Source of the DNA: Qipengyuania profundimaris
Lineage (GTDB): Bacteria > Pseudomonadota > Alphaproteobacteria > Sphingomonadales > Sphingomonadaceae
Direction: 5' to 3'
Assembly: GCF_030717945.1 (NCBI RefSeq)
Contig: NZ_JAVAIM010000001.1
Location: 1,363,131-1,427,130, forward strand
DNA length: 64,000 nt
Shown here piece after piece: positions 1 through 8,272 of the stretch (within the stretch, counting starts at the first letter, position 1; the number at the start of each line of letters is the position of its first letter). The translations under genes and the position numbers were made by a program. The notes below the pieces were generated by a model. It was not told the origin of the DNA and did not search any database. It saw only the letters and a list, made by a program, of their open reading frames with translations.

Positions 1-270
1 GAAGGTGGTGACCTGCTGCGTCGAGCCGGGTGACACGACCGTCTGCGTGCCGCCGACTTCGGCGACCGTCAGGTCGATCTTGCGGTCGACGACGAACTCG
101 TCGGTCGCTTCCTGGTCATTCTGCGTGACGCCGCCGACCTGATAGGACACCGAAACGGTGTTCTGAATGGTCGTGCCGGCATCGGTCCCCGCGGCCAGGG
201 CCGGGGAGGCGCCGAGAGCGATGAGCGGTACTATGCTCACCGCACCCAGCAATCTGCTGGTACGTTTCAT
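1..270 (-). CDS. Secreted DUF11-like protein, N-terminal part (runs off the window)
   Basis: The first 90 residues of a protein whose C-terminus lies outside the window. It opens with a clear Sec signal peptide (MKRTSRLLGAV..., hydrophobic core, cleavage near ASPALAAG at about residue 27). The mature start carries AGTTIQNTVSVSYQVGG and then DEFVVDRKIDLTV, the same plan as the gene at 834-1808, which has AGSIIENTATASYDDGG and VEVQVDELLNVTT. The third gene of a same-strand series of envelope-directed proteins; the beta-rich repeat style suggests a surface or matrix protein. The start is the first ATG after the intergenic gap. Function unknown. Confidence 0.75.
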   Translation of the reverse strand, partial: MKRTSRLLGAVSIVPLIALGASPALAAGTDAGTTIQNTVSVSYQVGGVTQNDQEATDEFVVDRKIDLTVAEVGGTQTVVSPGSTQQVTTF

Positions 271-341
271 GGTCTCGAACCCTCTGTTGTAATGGTCGCA
301 CTTGTCAGCGCCCGCGACCTGCGGCGCGTTTCCTCCGCCGG

Positions 342-812
342 TTAGCGGACGATCCCGTAGTAGCTGAGTTCACCGCTCTCGCCCGGCGCGACCTGTGCCA
401 GGACCCACCGGATGTGCGTGACGTCGGACAGTTCCGCAGGCCGCCGACCAGCGTCGGCATCCGGAACGGCGAGGCGATCGAGCGCGGCGAAGGTTTCCCC
501 TCCATCGACCGACACTTCGAAGCTTTCGTCGAGCTCGGCGAGCCGGACTGCCGAAGGCAGCGGATTCGTCACGACGAAATTCTCCGCCACCGCGTTTCCG
601 CCATTCGCATAGCTGGTGGTGAACAGGAGGCGATCGCCCGGAACCACGCCCTCGGGGGCGGCCAGAGTCGTGCGTGATTGCCCGTTTTCGACCGTGGTGC
701 GCTCGACTTTGACATCGCTCGAAAGAGCTACGTCGTTCTGCGCAGTGGCAGGTGCGGAAAAGCCCAGGGCCATGCAGGCCAGACCGAAGCTAAGTGCGAC
801 TTTCTTGTTCAT
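342..812 (-). CDS. Secreted DUF11-like domain protein
   Basis: A protein of 156 residues with a signal peptide (NKKVALSFGLACMALG, cleavage after SAPATAQ) followed by one DUF11-like beta domain: VVPGDRLLFTTSYANGG, then ENFVVTNPLPSAV and a closing VAPGESGELSYYGIVR. DUF11 domains occur in long surface proteins; here a single copy forms the whole mature protein. Three ATG codons stand in a row at 818, 815 and 812. The Shine-Dalgarno-like AAGGA ends 1, 4 and 7 bases before them, so 812 is preferred. It lies between two other signal-peptide proteins on the same strand and is probably cotranscribed with them. No enzyme motif seen. Confidence 0.8.
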   Translation of the reverse strand: MNKKVALSFGLACMALGFSAPATAQNDVALSSDVKVERTTVENGQSRTTLAAPEGVVPGDRLLFTTSYANGGNAVAENFVVTNPLPSAVRLAELDESFEVSVDGGETFAALDRLAVPDADAGRRPAELSDVTHIRWVLAQVAPGESGELSYYGIVR

Positions 813-833
813 CATCATGTCCTTAGGGTCGGA

Positions 834-1808
834 TTAGTCGACGACGACGTCGAAGGTGACAGTGTAGTCGTTGCCGGAGGTCACGGTCCCGACATCGACG
901 CTGATACCCGTTGCGCTCGCTTCGCCCGCATCGGCGTCGGCAGCGTCGGTCAGTGCCGCACCGTCGAGCGTCAGTGTGCCGGCTTCATAGGAAGTGAAGG
1001 TCGGGAAATCGTCGGTGATCACGAAGTTGTCGAACGACCCTGTGCCGGTGACTTCCGCCACAATGGTAAAGGTCACGATCGCGCCCGGAACCGCTTCGGT
1101 GCCGCCGAAGGGATCGGCGACAATCGCCGATTTCACCAGCGAGACCTGGGCTACACGTGCGATCAGCGAGCCGTCTGCATCGGCATCCGCATTGGTGAGG
1201 CCGACGACGGCATCGCTGCCACCTTCGCCCTGGCCCGCGAACGTCGTACCCGGTGCGCCGGTGCCGGTAACCGCTTCAGCCAGGAGATTGACGTCGCTGG
1301 TTTCCCCGTCGGTCAGGCCGCCAGGCGACGAGACGATAACGAAGATCGTGATGGCCTCGTCCGGATCGAGCAGCGGTGTCGGATCGCCGGGCGAAATGAC
1401 AATGTCGACGCCTTCTTCATAGATGCCGTCGCCATCGTCGTAGACGATCGCGTTGATCGTGACATCGAAGTCGTTCCCGGTGCGTCCCGGATCAGCGGTT
1501 AGGTTGAAAGCTTCCGGACCATTGCCGGTATTGGTTACTTCGAAGGTGAGCACCGCAGTTCCATTCCCCACTGGGACTGCGCTGCCGTCCTGCCAGGTTG
1601 TCGTAACGTTGAGCAGCTCGTCGACCTGGACCTCGACGGTATTCGACGTGACCGTGCGCGGCGTCGAGCCGCCATCGTCATATGACGCGGTCGCGGTATT
1701 CTCGATGATAGAGCCTGCGGGCACGCCATCGGCGAGTGCGGGCGAGGCAGCAAGGAGGGTGGCAAGGGCCAGCGTGCTGGCAGCGAGCTGATGGCGATGG
1801 TTCTTCAT
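834..1808 (-). CDS. Secreted DUF11-like surface protein
   Basis: About 324 residues. The signal peptide (MKNHRHQLAASTLALATL, cleavage after ASPALA) is followed by acidic, glycine- and threonine-rich beta domains. An N-terminal AGSIIENTATASYDDGG segment leads into a domain with VLTFEVTNTGNGPEAF; a second DUF11-like unit has VPGAIVTFTIVAEVTG and a closing NDYTVTFDVVVD. The high Asp/Asn content is typical of calcium-tolerant extracellular proteins, but no explicit calcium site was recognised. The frame is open upstream to a TTG at 1829; the ATG at 1808 is preferred because the signal peptide then starts normally. First gene of a three-gene minus-strand series. No enzymatic function can be assigned. 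Confidence 0.8.
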   Translation of the reverse strand: MKNHRHQLAASTLALATLLAASPALADGVPAGSIIENTATASYDDGGSTPRTVTSNTVEVQVDELLNVTTTWQDGSAVPVGNGTAVLTFEVTNTGNGPEAFNLTADPGRTGNDFDVTINAIVYDDGDGIYEEGVDIVISPGDPTPLLDPDEAITIFVIVSSPGGLTDGETSDVNLLAEAVTGTGAPGTTFAGQGEGGSDAVVGLTNADADADGSLIARVAQVSLVKSAIVADPFGGTEAVPGAIVTFTIVAEVTGTGSFDNFVITDDFPTFTSYEAGTLTLDGAALTDAADADAGEASATGISVDVGTVTSGNDYTVTFDVVVD

Positions 1809-2143
1809 GTCGCATACAGTGCACGACAATGGTAAACGAACCGTTAGAAACTACGCATTTCTACGTAGGTGTGAAATTAATCGGGTCTAAAGATTTGGCG
1901 GCGTTCGGTGCAATCCGGCCGGTCGCCTCCGCGCAGCGATGTACAGCCGGTTTCAAACGGCTCTGTCTTGCATGGAACTGCCGTATCACATGCAGGTTGA
2001 TGCAACTTGAAGTGTATGCTGCGCTGGGGATTGCAACGAACTTTACACTATGCAGCGTGCCGCAGCTTATCGCGGCCTTCGCTTAGAGACGTGTTCGCTC
2101 AGGACATCGGGATAAGCCGACGTGCGTAAAATGTTGAAACCAC
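1809..2143. other. Intergenic region between the DUF11 cluster and tRNA-Pro
   Basis: No convincing gene. It should hold the promoter of the minus-strand DUF11 series. A 10-base-spaced direct repeat CTACG (1851-1855 and 1861-1865) merges into the palindrome CTACGTAG (1861-1868), about 45-60 bases upstream of the first start codon, a plausible operator. Short open frames across this region have no ribosome-binding site and resemble nothing known. Confidence 0.4.
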
Positions 2144-2220
2144 TGGTCGGGATGACTGGATTCGAACCAGCGACCCCCACACCCCCAGTATGGTGCGCTA
2201 CCAGGCTGCGCTACATCCCG
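2144..2220 (-). tRNA. tRNA-Pro (anticodon GGG)
   Basis: A complete cloverleaf read on the minus strand: acceptor CGGGATG pairing with CATCCCG, D arm with AGCGCAGCCTGGTAGCGC, anticodon stem CCATA/TGTGG around the loop CTGGGGG (anticodon GGG, decoding CCC/CCU proline codons), T arm with GGTTCGAATCC, and an encoded CCA end. Length 77 with CCA. Confidence 0.95.
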
Positions 2221-2441
2221 AAACCAGTGGAGGCGGCCCTATAGGCGGCAGGTCCGCGCATGGCAAGCGCCTGTCTGTGCAAGTTTGCACACGGCCTCGC
2301 GTCCAATTCGTTGCTAGTGCCCGGCATTGCTGCTAACCGCGCCCGCACTTCGGACGTGAGGGTGCGGGGCGGGCTTGAACGGCCTGCATTCGCCGCCCAT
2401 TTGCGACCGGTCGTTCATTCATTTCGACAGGTATATTTTCA

Positions 2442-2768
2442 ATGCTCGATCTTCTTGCCGCCGCCGGTTCCGCTGGAAGCGCGCCTCCTGCCTGGACCGG
2501 CTGGATCCTGCCGCTTGGCATGTTGCTGATCCTCTGGTTCCTCATCATCCGGCCGCAGATGCGCCAGCAGAAGCAGCATCGCGAGCGTGTCGCCGGGCTG
2601 CAGAAGGGTGACGAAGTCGTCACGCAGGGCGGCCTCGTCGGCAAGATCACCAAGGTCGAGGATCACTTCGTCCATGTCGAACTCGCCAAGGGCATGACCG
2701 TGAAAGCAGTCCGCACCACCATCGGCGAAGTGCTGTCCTCGCGCGGCAAGCCCGCTGCGAACGACTGA
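2442..2768 (+). CDS. yajC: Preprotein translocase subunit YajC
   Basis: A 108-residue inner-membrane protein with one N-terminal transmembrane helix (about residues 18-38, WILPLGMLLILWFLII) followed by the family signature RPQMRQQKQ and a small soluble domain with GDEVVTQGGLVGKI. YajC associates with SecDF-YidC at the Sec translocon. It lies 20 bases upstream of secD in the usual yajC-secD-secF order. The length is normal for the family, and the ATG at 2442 begins directly with the helix-leading segment. Confidence 0.97.
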   Translation: MLDLLAAAGSAGSAPPAWTGWILPLGMLLILWFLIIRPQMRQQKQHRERVAGLQKGDEVVTQGGLVGKITKVEDHFVHVELAKGMTVKAVRTTIGEVLSSRGKPAAND

Positions 2769-2788
2769 GCCGGGGACGCAAAACAACC

Positions 2789-4387
2789 ATGCTCGATTTT
2801 CCCACCTGGCGTAAGGTCTGGCTGTGGTCGATCGCGATCATCGCCATGCTCGCCGCGCTGCCCTCGCTGCTGTCGGCGACCAGCGTCCGCTGGCCCGACG
2901 CACTGCCGCAGCCGATGGTCAACCTCGGCCTCGACCTTGCGGGTGGCAGCCACATCCTCCTTGAAGCCGATCCCGCAGATGTCGCGGCGCAGCGGCTCGA
3001 GAACATGGAGGAGAACGTCCGCAGCCTGATGCGCAATGCCGAGCCGCGCATTCGCATCGGCGACGTTTCGACCCGTGGCGGGCAGCTGAGCTTCATCCTC
3101 GACGATCCCTCGCAGATGGACCAGGCTCGCGAAGTCATGCTGCCGTCGATCAACGGCACGGGCCTCGTTCGCGAGTGGGACCTGACGATGGAGGACGGCA
3201 ACCGCATGATCCTCTCGCCCACCGCCGACGGCACCGATACTGCGGTGAACGACGCGATGGAAAGCGCGATCGAAGTCATCCGCAAGCGTATCGACGAGCT
3301 CGGCACGCGCGAACCGACGATCATCCGCCAGGGCGATACGCGCATCGTGGTTCAGGTTCCGGGGCTCGAGGATCCCGACCAGCTCAAGGCGCTGCTGGGC
3401 GAAACGGCCGAGCTGGAATTCAAGCTGGTCGACCAGAACGCCCTGCCGAGCGATGTGGCCGAAGGACGCGCGCCTCCGGGAAGCGAGATTTATCCATACG
3501 CCGAGACCTCCGACTTCGCCGGGCAGAATCTCGCCGTGCGTCGCCTGGGTGGCATCCGCGGTGACAATCTCACCGGCGCGCAGCAAAGCTTCGATCCGCA
3601 GACCAACGAACCTGTGGTTACGATCCAGTTCGATAGCGACGGCGGCCGTCGCTTTGCCAAGCTGACGACGGAAAACGTCGGCAAGCCCTTCGCCATCATA
3701 CTCGATGGACAGGTCTTGTCGGCCCCCAATATCAACGAACCGATTCGTGGCGGCACTGCTCAGATTTCCGGTGGATTCAGCGTCGAAACGGCTAACCGCC
3801 TCGCCATCTCGCTGCGCTCCGGCGCACTGCCGGTGGAGCTGGCCGTGGTCGAAGAACGCACCGTCGGACCCGATCTTGGCGCCGACTCGATCCGCAGCGG
3901 GATGCTGGCGATGGCCATCGGTTCGCTGCTGGTCATCGCGCTGATGATCGCGAGCTACGGCCGCTTCGGAGTTTATGCCACGATAGCTCTGGTCATCAAC
4001 ATCTTGATGCTGCTCGGTATCATGGCCGGTCTCGGCACCACGCTGACCCTGCCGGGTATTGCCGGCTTCGTGCTGACGATCGGCGCGGCGGTGGACGCCA
4101 ACGTGCTGATCAACGAGCGTATTCGTGAAGAACGCGCGCGTGGCCGCCGCGTGGTCGCTGCGGTCGAAACCGGCTACAAGGAAGCCAGCCGCGCCATTTA
4201 CGATGCGAATGTCACCAACTTCATCGCTGGTGTATTGCTGTTCCTGTTCGGCTCCGGCCCGATCCGCGGCTTCGCGGTGGTGTTGGTCATCGGCCTGTTC
4301 ACCAGCGTCTTCACCGCGGTGACGCTCACCCGCATGTGGGTCGCCGCATGGCTGCGCAAGGCGCGGCCCAGCGATCTGAACCTATAG
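2789..4387 (+). CDS. secD: Protein translocase subunit SecD
   Basis: A 532-residue membrane protein. One N-terminal transmembrane segment is followed by LGLDLAGGSHILLE, the conserved D1 region, a large periplasmic P1 domain (about residues 60-350), and a C-terminal bundle of five helices with the family motif AAVDANVLINERIREE. With SecF it uses the proton gradient to complete export of Sec substrates on the periplasmic side. It starts 20 bases after yajC and is followed after 13 bases by secF, so the three form an operon. Confidence 0.97.
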   Translation: MLDFPTWRKVWLWSIAIIAMLAALPSLLSATSVRWPDALPQPMVNLGLDLAGGSHILLEADPADVAAQRLENMEENVRSLMRNAEPRIRIGDVSTRGGQLSFILDDPSQMDQAREVMLPSINGTGLVREWDLTMEDGNRMILSPTADGTDTAVNDAMESAIEVIRKRIDELGTREPTIIRQGDTRIVVQVPGLEDPDQLKALLGETAELEFKLVDQNALPSDVAEGRAPPGSEIYPYAETSDFAGQNLAVRRLGGIRGDNLTGAQQSFDPQTNEPVVTIQFDSDGGRRFAKLTTENVGKPFAIILDGQVLSAPNINEPIRGGTAQISGGFSVETANRLAISLRSGALPVELAVVEERTVGPDLGADSIRSGMLAMAIGSLLVIALMIASYGRFGVYATIALVINILMLLGIMAGLGTTLTLPGIAGFVLTIGAAVDANVLINERIREERARGRRVVAAVETGYKEASRAIYDANVTNFIAGVLLFLFGSGPIRGFAVVLVIGLFTSVFTAVTLTRMWVAAWLRKARPSDLNL

Positions 4388-4400
4388 GAGGAGGCGAGAT

Positions 4401-5378
4401 ATGCGACTTCTGAAACTCGTCCCCGACAATACGAACATCAAGTTCCTCAAGTGGCGCATCCCGTTCTTCGTGGTCAGTATCCTGCTGATCGCGGCGAGCT
4501 GGGCGCTGGTGATGACCAAGGGCCTCAACTACGGCGTCGATTTCGCTGGCGGCCTCGAAGTGCGCGCCACCTTCACGCAGAGCGCCGAGGCACCGGTGGC
4601 GGAGCTGCGCGACGACGTGGAGGCGCTCGGTTATGGCTCGCCCGTCGTGCAACGCTTCGGCGAAGACAATCAGGTCTCGATTCGCGTGCGCCTGCCCGAC
4701 GAAGTGGCGTCCAACCAAGAAGCCGCGCAGGAAGCCGCCAATGAGGTCGTGAGCACGTTGCAGGCGGAATATCCCGACTTCCGCCTCGACGGGAACGACA
4801 ACGTATCCGGCAAGGTGTCGGGCGAGTTCCGTCTAACAGCAGTCTACGCGTTGCTGGCCGCCATGGCGGCGATCGCGCTCTACATCTGGATCCGGTTCGA
4901 ATGGCAATTCGGTGTCGGTGCGCTCTTCGCGCTGTTCCACGACGTCAGCCTGACGCTGGGCATGTTCGCGCTCTTCCAGCTGGAATTCAGCCTGCAGATC
5001 ATTGCCGCGATCCTCGCGATTATCGGTTATTCGCTGAACGATACCATCGTCGTCTACGACCGTATCCGCGAGAATTTGAAGAAGTATCGCAAGATGCCGC
5101 TGCCCGAGCTGCTGGACCTCTCGGTGAACGAGACGCTGGCGCGTACCGTGATGACCTCGCTGACGCTGTTCGTTGCGCTGTTGCCGCTGTTGCTGTTCGG
5201 CCCAGCAAGCCTGTTCGGCATGGTTGCAGGCATCACGCTCGGCTTGTTCGTAGGTACCTATAGCTCGGTCTATATGGCCGCGCCGATCCTCGTCTGGCTT
5301 GGCGTCACCAGCGACAGCTTCGTGCCGGAGGAGACGGTCGCGGACGTGCAAGAGAAGAAGGCACGCGGCGTCGTCTAG
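4401..5378 (+). CDS. secF: Protein translocase subunit SecF
   Basis: A 325-residue partner of SecD with six predicted transmembrane segments. Visible family marks are GLNYGVDFAGGLEVRA after the first helix, and GYSLNDTIVVYDRIREN in the cytoplasmic helix-loop region. A GAGGAGG-like ribosome-binding site at 4389-4395 supports the ATG at 4401. The C-terminus is a short charged tail. The stop codon lies only 9 bases from the convergent glycosyltransferase gene, with no terminator-like hairpin between them. Confidence 0.97.
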   Translation: MRLLKLVPDNTNIKFLKWRIPFFVVSILLIAASWALVMTKGLNYGVDFAGGLEVRATFTQSAEAPVAELRDDVEALGYGSPVVQRFGEDNQVSIRVRLPDEVASNQEAAQEAANEVVSTLQAEYPDFRLDGNDNVSGKVSGEFRLTAVYALLAAMAAIALYIWIRFEWQFGVGALFALFHDVSLTLGMFALFQLEFSLQIIAAILAIIGYSLNDTIVVYDRIRENLKKYRKMPLPELLDLSVNETLARTVMTSLTLFVALLPLLLFGPASLFGMVAGITLGLFVGTYSSVYMAAPILVWLGVTSDSFVPEETVADVQEKKARGVV

Positions 5379-5387
5379 GGTGCGGGT

Positions 5388-6578
5388 CTAAACCAGCGTA
5401 TCGTAATAGACGGCCAAGGCCTTGCCATTGGCCTCCCAGCTGAAATTCTCGACCGTCTGCGCGACCTTTTGCGGATCGCGCGGGCGATCGAGAACGCGAT
5501 GGATGCCTTCGCGCACGGCGCGGGGTGTGCGGGCGACGATCACCCCCGCATCGGGCGATTGCACCACCTCGCGCGCGCCTCCGACATCGGTGATGACCAG
5601 CGGCGTGCCGCAGGCGAGCGCCTCGATCCAGGCGTTCGCCAGCCCCTCGCTGCTCGATGGTAGCACCATGGCATCGGCAGCGGACAGGAGCGGCGGCAGG
5701 CTCGACGGCGGCTGGCTGCCGAGGAAATGCACCCGGTCGGCAATGCCGAGTTCGACTGCGAGCTTTCTGAGGCAATCTTCCTCCTCGCCCTTGCCGACCA
5801 GCAGGAGCCGCGCGTCGGGCAGGTCGCCCAGCGCTTTCATCACGACGCCTTGACCCTTGCGCTCGATCAGCGCGCCGACCGTCACAAGCAGCCGGTCCTT
5901 CGGGTCATAGGGGTAGCCGTAGGTCTCGGCGATCGTGCGCCGCAGCCCCGTATGGTCCAGCGGGCGAAACAGGTCGCGGTCGAGTCCCGTGTAATGCACG
6001 GCGATCTTGTCGCGCTCCATACCCAGCGATGCCATGTCGCCGGCCAGCGCTTCGCACACTGCGAGCAGGCCTGTCGCAGCTTTCGCTGTATCGAGCAGCG
6101 CCTTGCGTCCATATTCGCGCGAGCCCCAGTAATGGATGTCCGCACCTCGTGCCTTGACTGTAAACGGCAGCCCCACTGCATCGGCAATTACCATCGCCGC
6201 CGGCCCGTCGGGATAGAAGAATTGCGCGTCGATAAGATCGAACGGGTCCTCGCGATGAAGCCGCTCGACCAGCGGCAGCACAGCGCGAGCGATGCTTGCG
6301 GGATTGAGCCTTCCGCCGACCTTCGGGATGAGCCGGAAGGTCGGGCGATGGACGGGCAGGCCGAACTCCTGGCTGTCGACGGCAGCATCGCGCAGGTCGC
6401 GATAATGGCCGAATACGACTGGCGGCAGTCCGATCGGGTTGACGAGCGTGACGTCCCAATGCGTGTCGCGCTGAAGCGCTTCGAGCGATTTCGCGACGAA
6501 GATGCCGAAGCGGGGCTGGACGGCATTGGGGAACAGCGTCGAGAGCGAGAGAACCCGGCGGGTCTTGGTGACGCTCAC
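5388..6578 (-). CDS. Glycosyltransferase family 4 (GT-B fold)
   Basis: About 396 residues. The N-terminal acceptor domain begins RVLSLSTLFPNAVQPRFG; the C-terminal nucleotide-sugar domain has LLVTVGALIERKGQG, LLLVGKGEEEDCL, VHFLGSQPP and the donor-binding signature LPSSSEGLANAWIEALACG with the expected EX7E spacing. It probably transfers a sugar in exopolysaccharide or cell-surface glycan synthesis; the acceptor is unknown. The start is taken as a GTG at 6578 that overlaps the stop of the upstream XRE regulator (GTGA arrangement). The frame is open further upstream but only as a shadow of that gene. Convergent with secF. Confidence 0.85.
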   Translation of the reverse strand: MSVTKTRRVLSLSTLFPNAVQPRFGIFVAKSLEALQRDTHWDVTLVNPIGLPPVVFGHYRDLRDAAVDSQEFGLPVHRPTFRLIPKVGGRLNPASIARAVLPLVERLHREDPFDLIDAQFFYPDGPAAMVIADAVGLPFTVKARGADIHYWGSREYGRKALLDTAKAATGLLAVCEALAGDMASLGMERDKIAVHYTGLDRDLFRPLDHTGLRRTIAETYGYPYDPKDRLLVTVGALIERKGQGVVMKALGDLPDARLLLVGKGEEEDCLRKLAVELGIADRVHFLGSQPPSSLPPLLSAADAMVLPSSSEGLANAWIEALACGTPLVITDVGGAREVVQSPDAGVIVARTPRAVREGIHRVLDRPRDPQKVAQTVENFSWEANGKALAVYYDTLV

Positions 6579-7147
6579 AGTTTGCGGACCAGCATTTCGG
6601 CGACGGCGATCCACGGAGCATCTTTGATGACGTCCTGCTTCTGCCCCTGTCCCGGGGGCAGTACCCCGAGCAGATCGCCCTGTCGGTCGATCAGCCGCCC
6701 GAAGGCGAAGCGGCCGCCCCTCTTCGGCACCAGCACATCGCGATTGATCGCGCGGGAGGCCTCGGACGGGTCTAGCTGGCGCAGCCATAGCTGGTCGCCG
6801 GGGCGGTATTCGCCATGGGGGTAGGCGATGTCGAGCACCATGAGCGCGCCTTCGCTGCCCAGATCGGTAGCGAGGATGGCGTCGCGGGGAGAACCCAATG
6901 CTTCGGGTCCGGCTTTCTCGAGTGACGCCACGATTTGCGGCTGTGCTGCCTTTTCGGAGCGGACCAGCAGTTCGGGATCGACATCGAGCGCGGCGGCGAT
7001 ACGGTCCATCCACTTGACGGAAAGGTTGCGCATGCCCGTTTCTAACCGCCCGACGGTCTGGGGGGTCGTAGGCGGGTCGCAGGCCGCTGCGAGGTCCGCG
7101 AGCGTTATGCCCTTTTGTTTGCGGATGTCGCGAATGCGGTTGATCAT
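6575..7147 (-). CDS. XRE-family regulator with S24-like C-terminal domain
   Basis: 190 residues. Residues 1-60 form a Cro/CI-type helix-turn-helix (INRIRDIRKQKGITLADLA, TPQTVGRLETGMRNLS). The C-terminal half (GEYRPGDQLWLRQLD, DVLVPKRGGRFAFGRLI, LLGVLPPG) resembles the S24/LexA-CI dimerisation fold, but I do not see the catalytic Ser-Lys pair, so self-cleavage is unlikely. The stop overlaps the start of the glycosyltransferase gene, implying cotranscription. It is divergent from the gene at 7236, leaving an 88-base shared promoter region where it may act. The ligand is unknown. Confidence 0.8.
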   Translation of the reverse strand: MINRIRDIRKQKGITLADLAAACDPPTTPQTVGRLETGMRNLSVKWMDRIAAALDVDPELLVRSEKAAQPQIVASLEKAGPEALGSPRDAILATDLGSEGALMVLDIAYPHGEYRPGDQLWLRQLDPSEASRAINRDVLVPKRGGRFAFGRLIDRQGDLLGVLPPGQGQKQDVIKDAPWIAVAEMLVRKL

Positions 7148-7235
7148 CGTCCGTCCCAATAACCGATTTGGTTTTTTATCTTTCCTACACGAACCTGTCC
7201 GATGCAAGCAATTTCTCCACCCACAGGAGAAACCG

Positions 7236-7709
7236 ATGCCCCGCAAACTCGTCGAACGCGAACTGACTCCCGAAGGTCCGCGCCGCGCAGGCGGAACGCG
7301 TGCCCGCCGTCGCAGTGTCACTGTAAACCTCGCAGAGTCGCCACTGACATGGCTGCATTCGCGCGGGCATCTGTCCGAACGCCAGTTCGATGCTGGCGAG
7401 AGATTGCGCGCGGATTACGAGCGGGCGCAGCTTTCGCCGTCGATCACCATGCGTTGGGACCCGGTGCGGGTGGATGGCAGCGGTGGTGACGGCTTGACGC
7501 CATCGGAGCGCCAACTGTCGGCCAGGTCGCGCTTCGACGGCGCGATGGCGGAGGCGGGGCCGGGGCTGAAGGATATCCTCTGGCGCGTCGCCTGCGCCTG
7601 CGAGGGGCTACCCGATGCGGAGAAGGCGCTCGAATGGCCCGCGCGCAGCGGCAAGCTGGTGCTCAAGCTCGCGCTCGATCGCGTAGCGGATTTCTACCGG
7701 ATCCGCTGA
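7236..7709 (+). CDS. DUF6456-like protein
   Basis: 157 residues, no signal peptide or membrane segment. The N-terminal part is strongly basic (PRRAGGTRARRRSVTV), and the body has NLAESPLTWLHSRGHL, QFDAGERLRADYERA and a C-terminal ALDRVADFYRIR. This pattern fits the DUF6456 family of alphaproteobacteria, which often stands next to DNA-binding regulators; the assignment is from memory. The ribosome-binding site AGGAGA lies just ahead of the ATG at 7236. Divergent from the XRE regulator; its 3' end overlaps the convergent uracil-DNA glycosylase gene by 16 bases. Function not known. Confidence 0.7.
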   Translation: MPRKLVERELTPEGPRRAGGTRARRRSVTVNLAESPLTWLHSRGHLSERQFDAGERLRADYERAQLSPSITMRWDPVRVDGSGGDGLTPSERQLSARSRFDGAMAEAGPGLKDILWRVACACEGLPDAEKALEWPARSGKLVLKLALDRVADFYRIR

Positions 7710-8272
7710 GCAACTTCGCGGCGCAGCGCGGGCAGTACCTCCGCCTCGAACCACGGATGGTCGCGGATGAACAGCGTGCTGCGCCAGGCAGGGTGGGGGA
7801 GGGGCAGGAAGTGCGGTAGGAACTCGCGCCAGCGCTGGATGCGCTCCAGCATCGTCCAACTCTTGGTTTCGGGCAGGTAGGCGCGCTGCGCGTAGGTGCC
7901 GACGAGCAGCGTCAGCCGATCTTCGGGTAGTTCTGACCACACCCGCTCATGCCATGTGGGCGCGCATTCGGGGCGGGGCGGCTTGTCGCCGCCGCTCGCC
8001 TTGCCGGGATAGCAGAAACCCATCGAGACAATCGCGAAGCGCGCCGGATCGTGGAGCGTGTCGAAATCGACGCCAAGCCAGTCGGCCAGTCGGTGCCCCG
8101 ACTTGTCGTCGAACGCGAGGCCGGTCTGGTGCGTGATCCGCCCCGGTGCCTGCCCGATCACAACGACGCGGCTGGTCGCGCTGAACTGGACGACGGGTTT
8201 GGGGCCGAGCGGCAGATGCTCCGCGCAAAGCGTGCAGCCGCGGATTTCGCGTTTGAGCGCCTCGGCGCTCAC
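7694..8272 (-). CDS. Uracil-DNA glycosylase family protein, Fe-S type
   Basis: 192 residues of the UDG superfamily. The catalytic-site motif A is VVIGQAPGRITHQTG (about residues 37-51) and the C-terminal loop is LPLPHPAWRS. Four cysteines, C13-X2-C16 and C87-X15-C103, fit the spacing of the 4Fe-4S cluster in family 4/5-like UDGs, so a cluster-binding enzyme that removes uracil or a related base is likely. Substrate preference cannot be read from sequence. The start overlaps the stop of the ABC-F gene (ATGA), so the two are translationally coupled. No Asp follows motif A as in classical UDG, so the catalytic residue may differ. Confidence 0.85.
   Translation of the reverse strand: MSAEALKREIRGCTLCAEHLPLGPKPVVQFSATSRVVVIGQAPGRITHQTGLAFDDKSGHRLADWLGVDFDTLHDPARFAIVSMGFCYPGKASGGDKPPRPECAPTWHERVWSELPEDRLTLLVGTYAQRAYLPETKSWTMLERIQRWREFLPHFLPLPHPAWRSTLFIRDHPWFEAEVLPALRREVAQRIR

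Noticed and set aside
1736..2086. A 116-codon open frame on the plus strand over the intergenic region
   Set aside because: Starts inside the DUF11 gene on the other strand, no ribosome-binding site, no family resemblance.
2342..2368. Hairpin CCCGCAC...GTGCGGG in the yajC leader, considered as a riboswitch or terminator
   Set aside because: No U-run follows and no known riboswitch signature is present; a single 7-base stem in GC-rich DNA is expected by chance.
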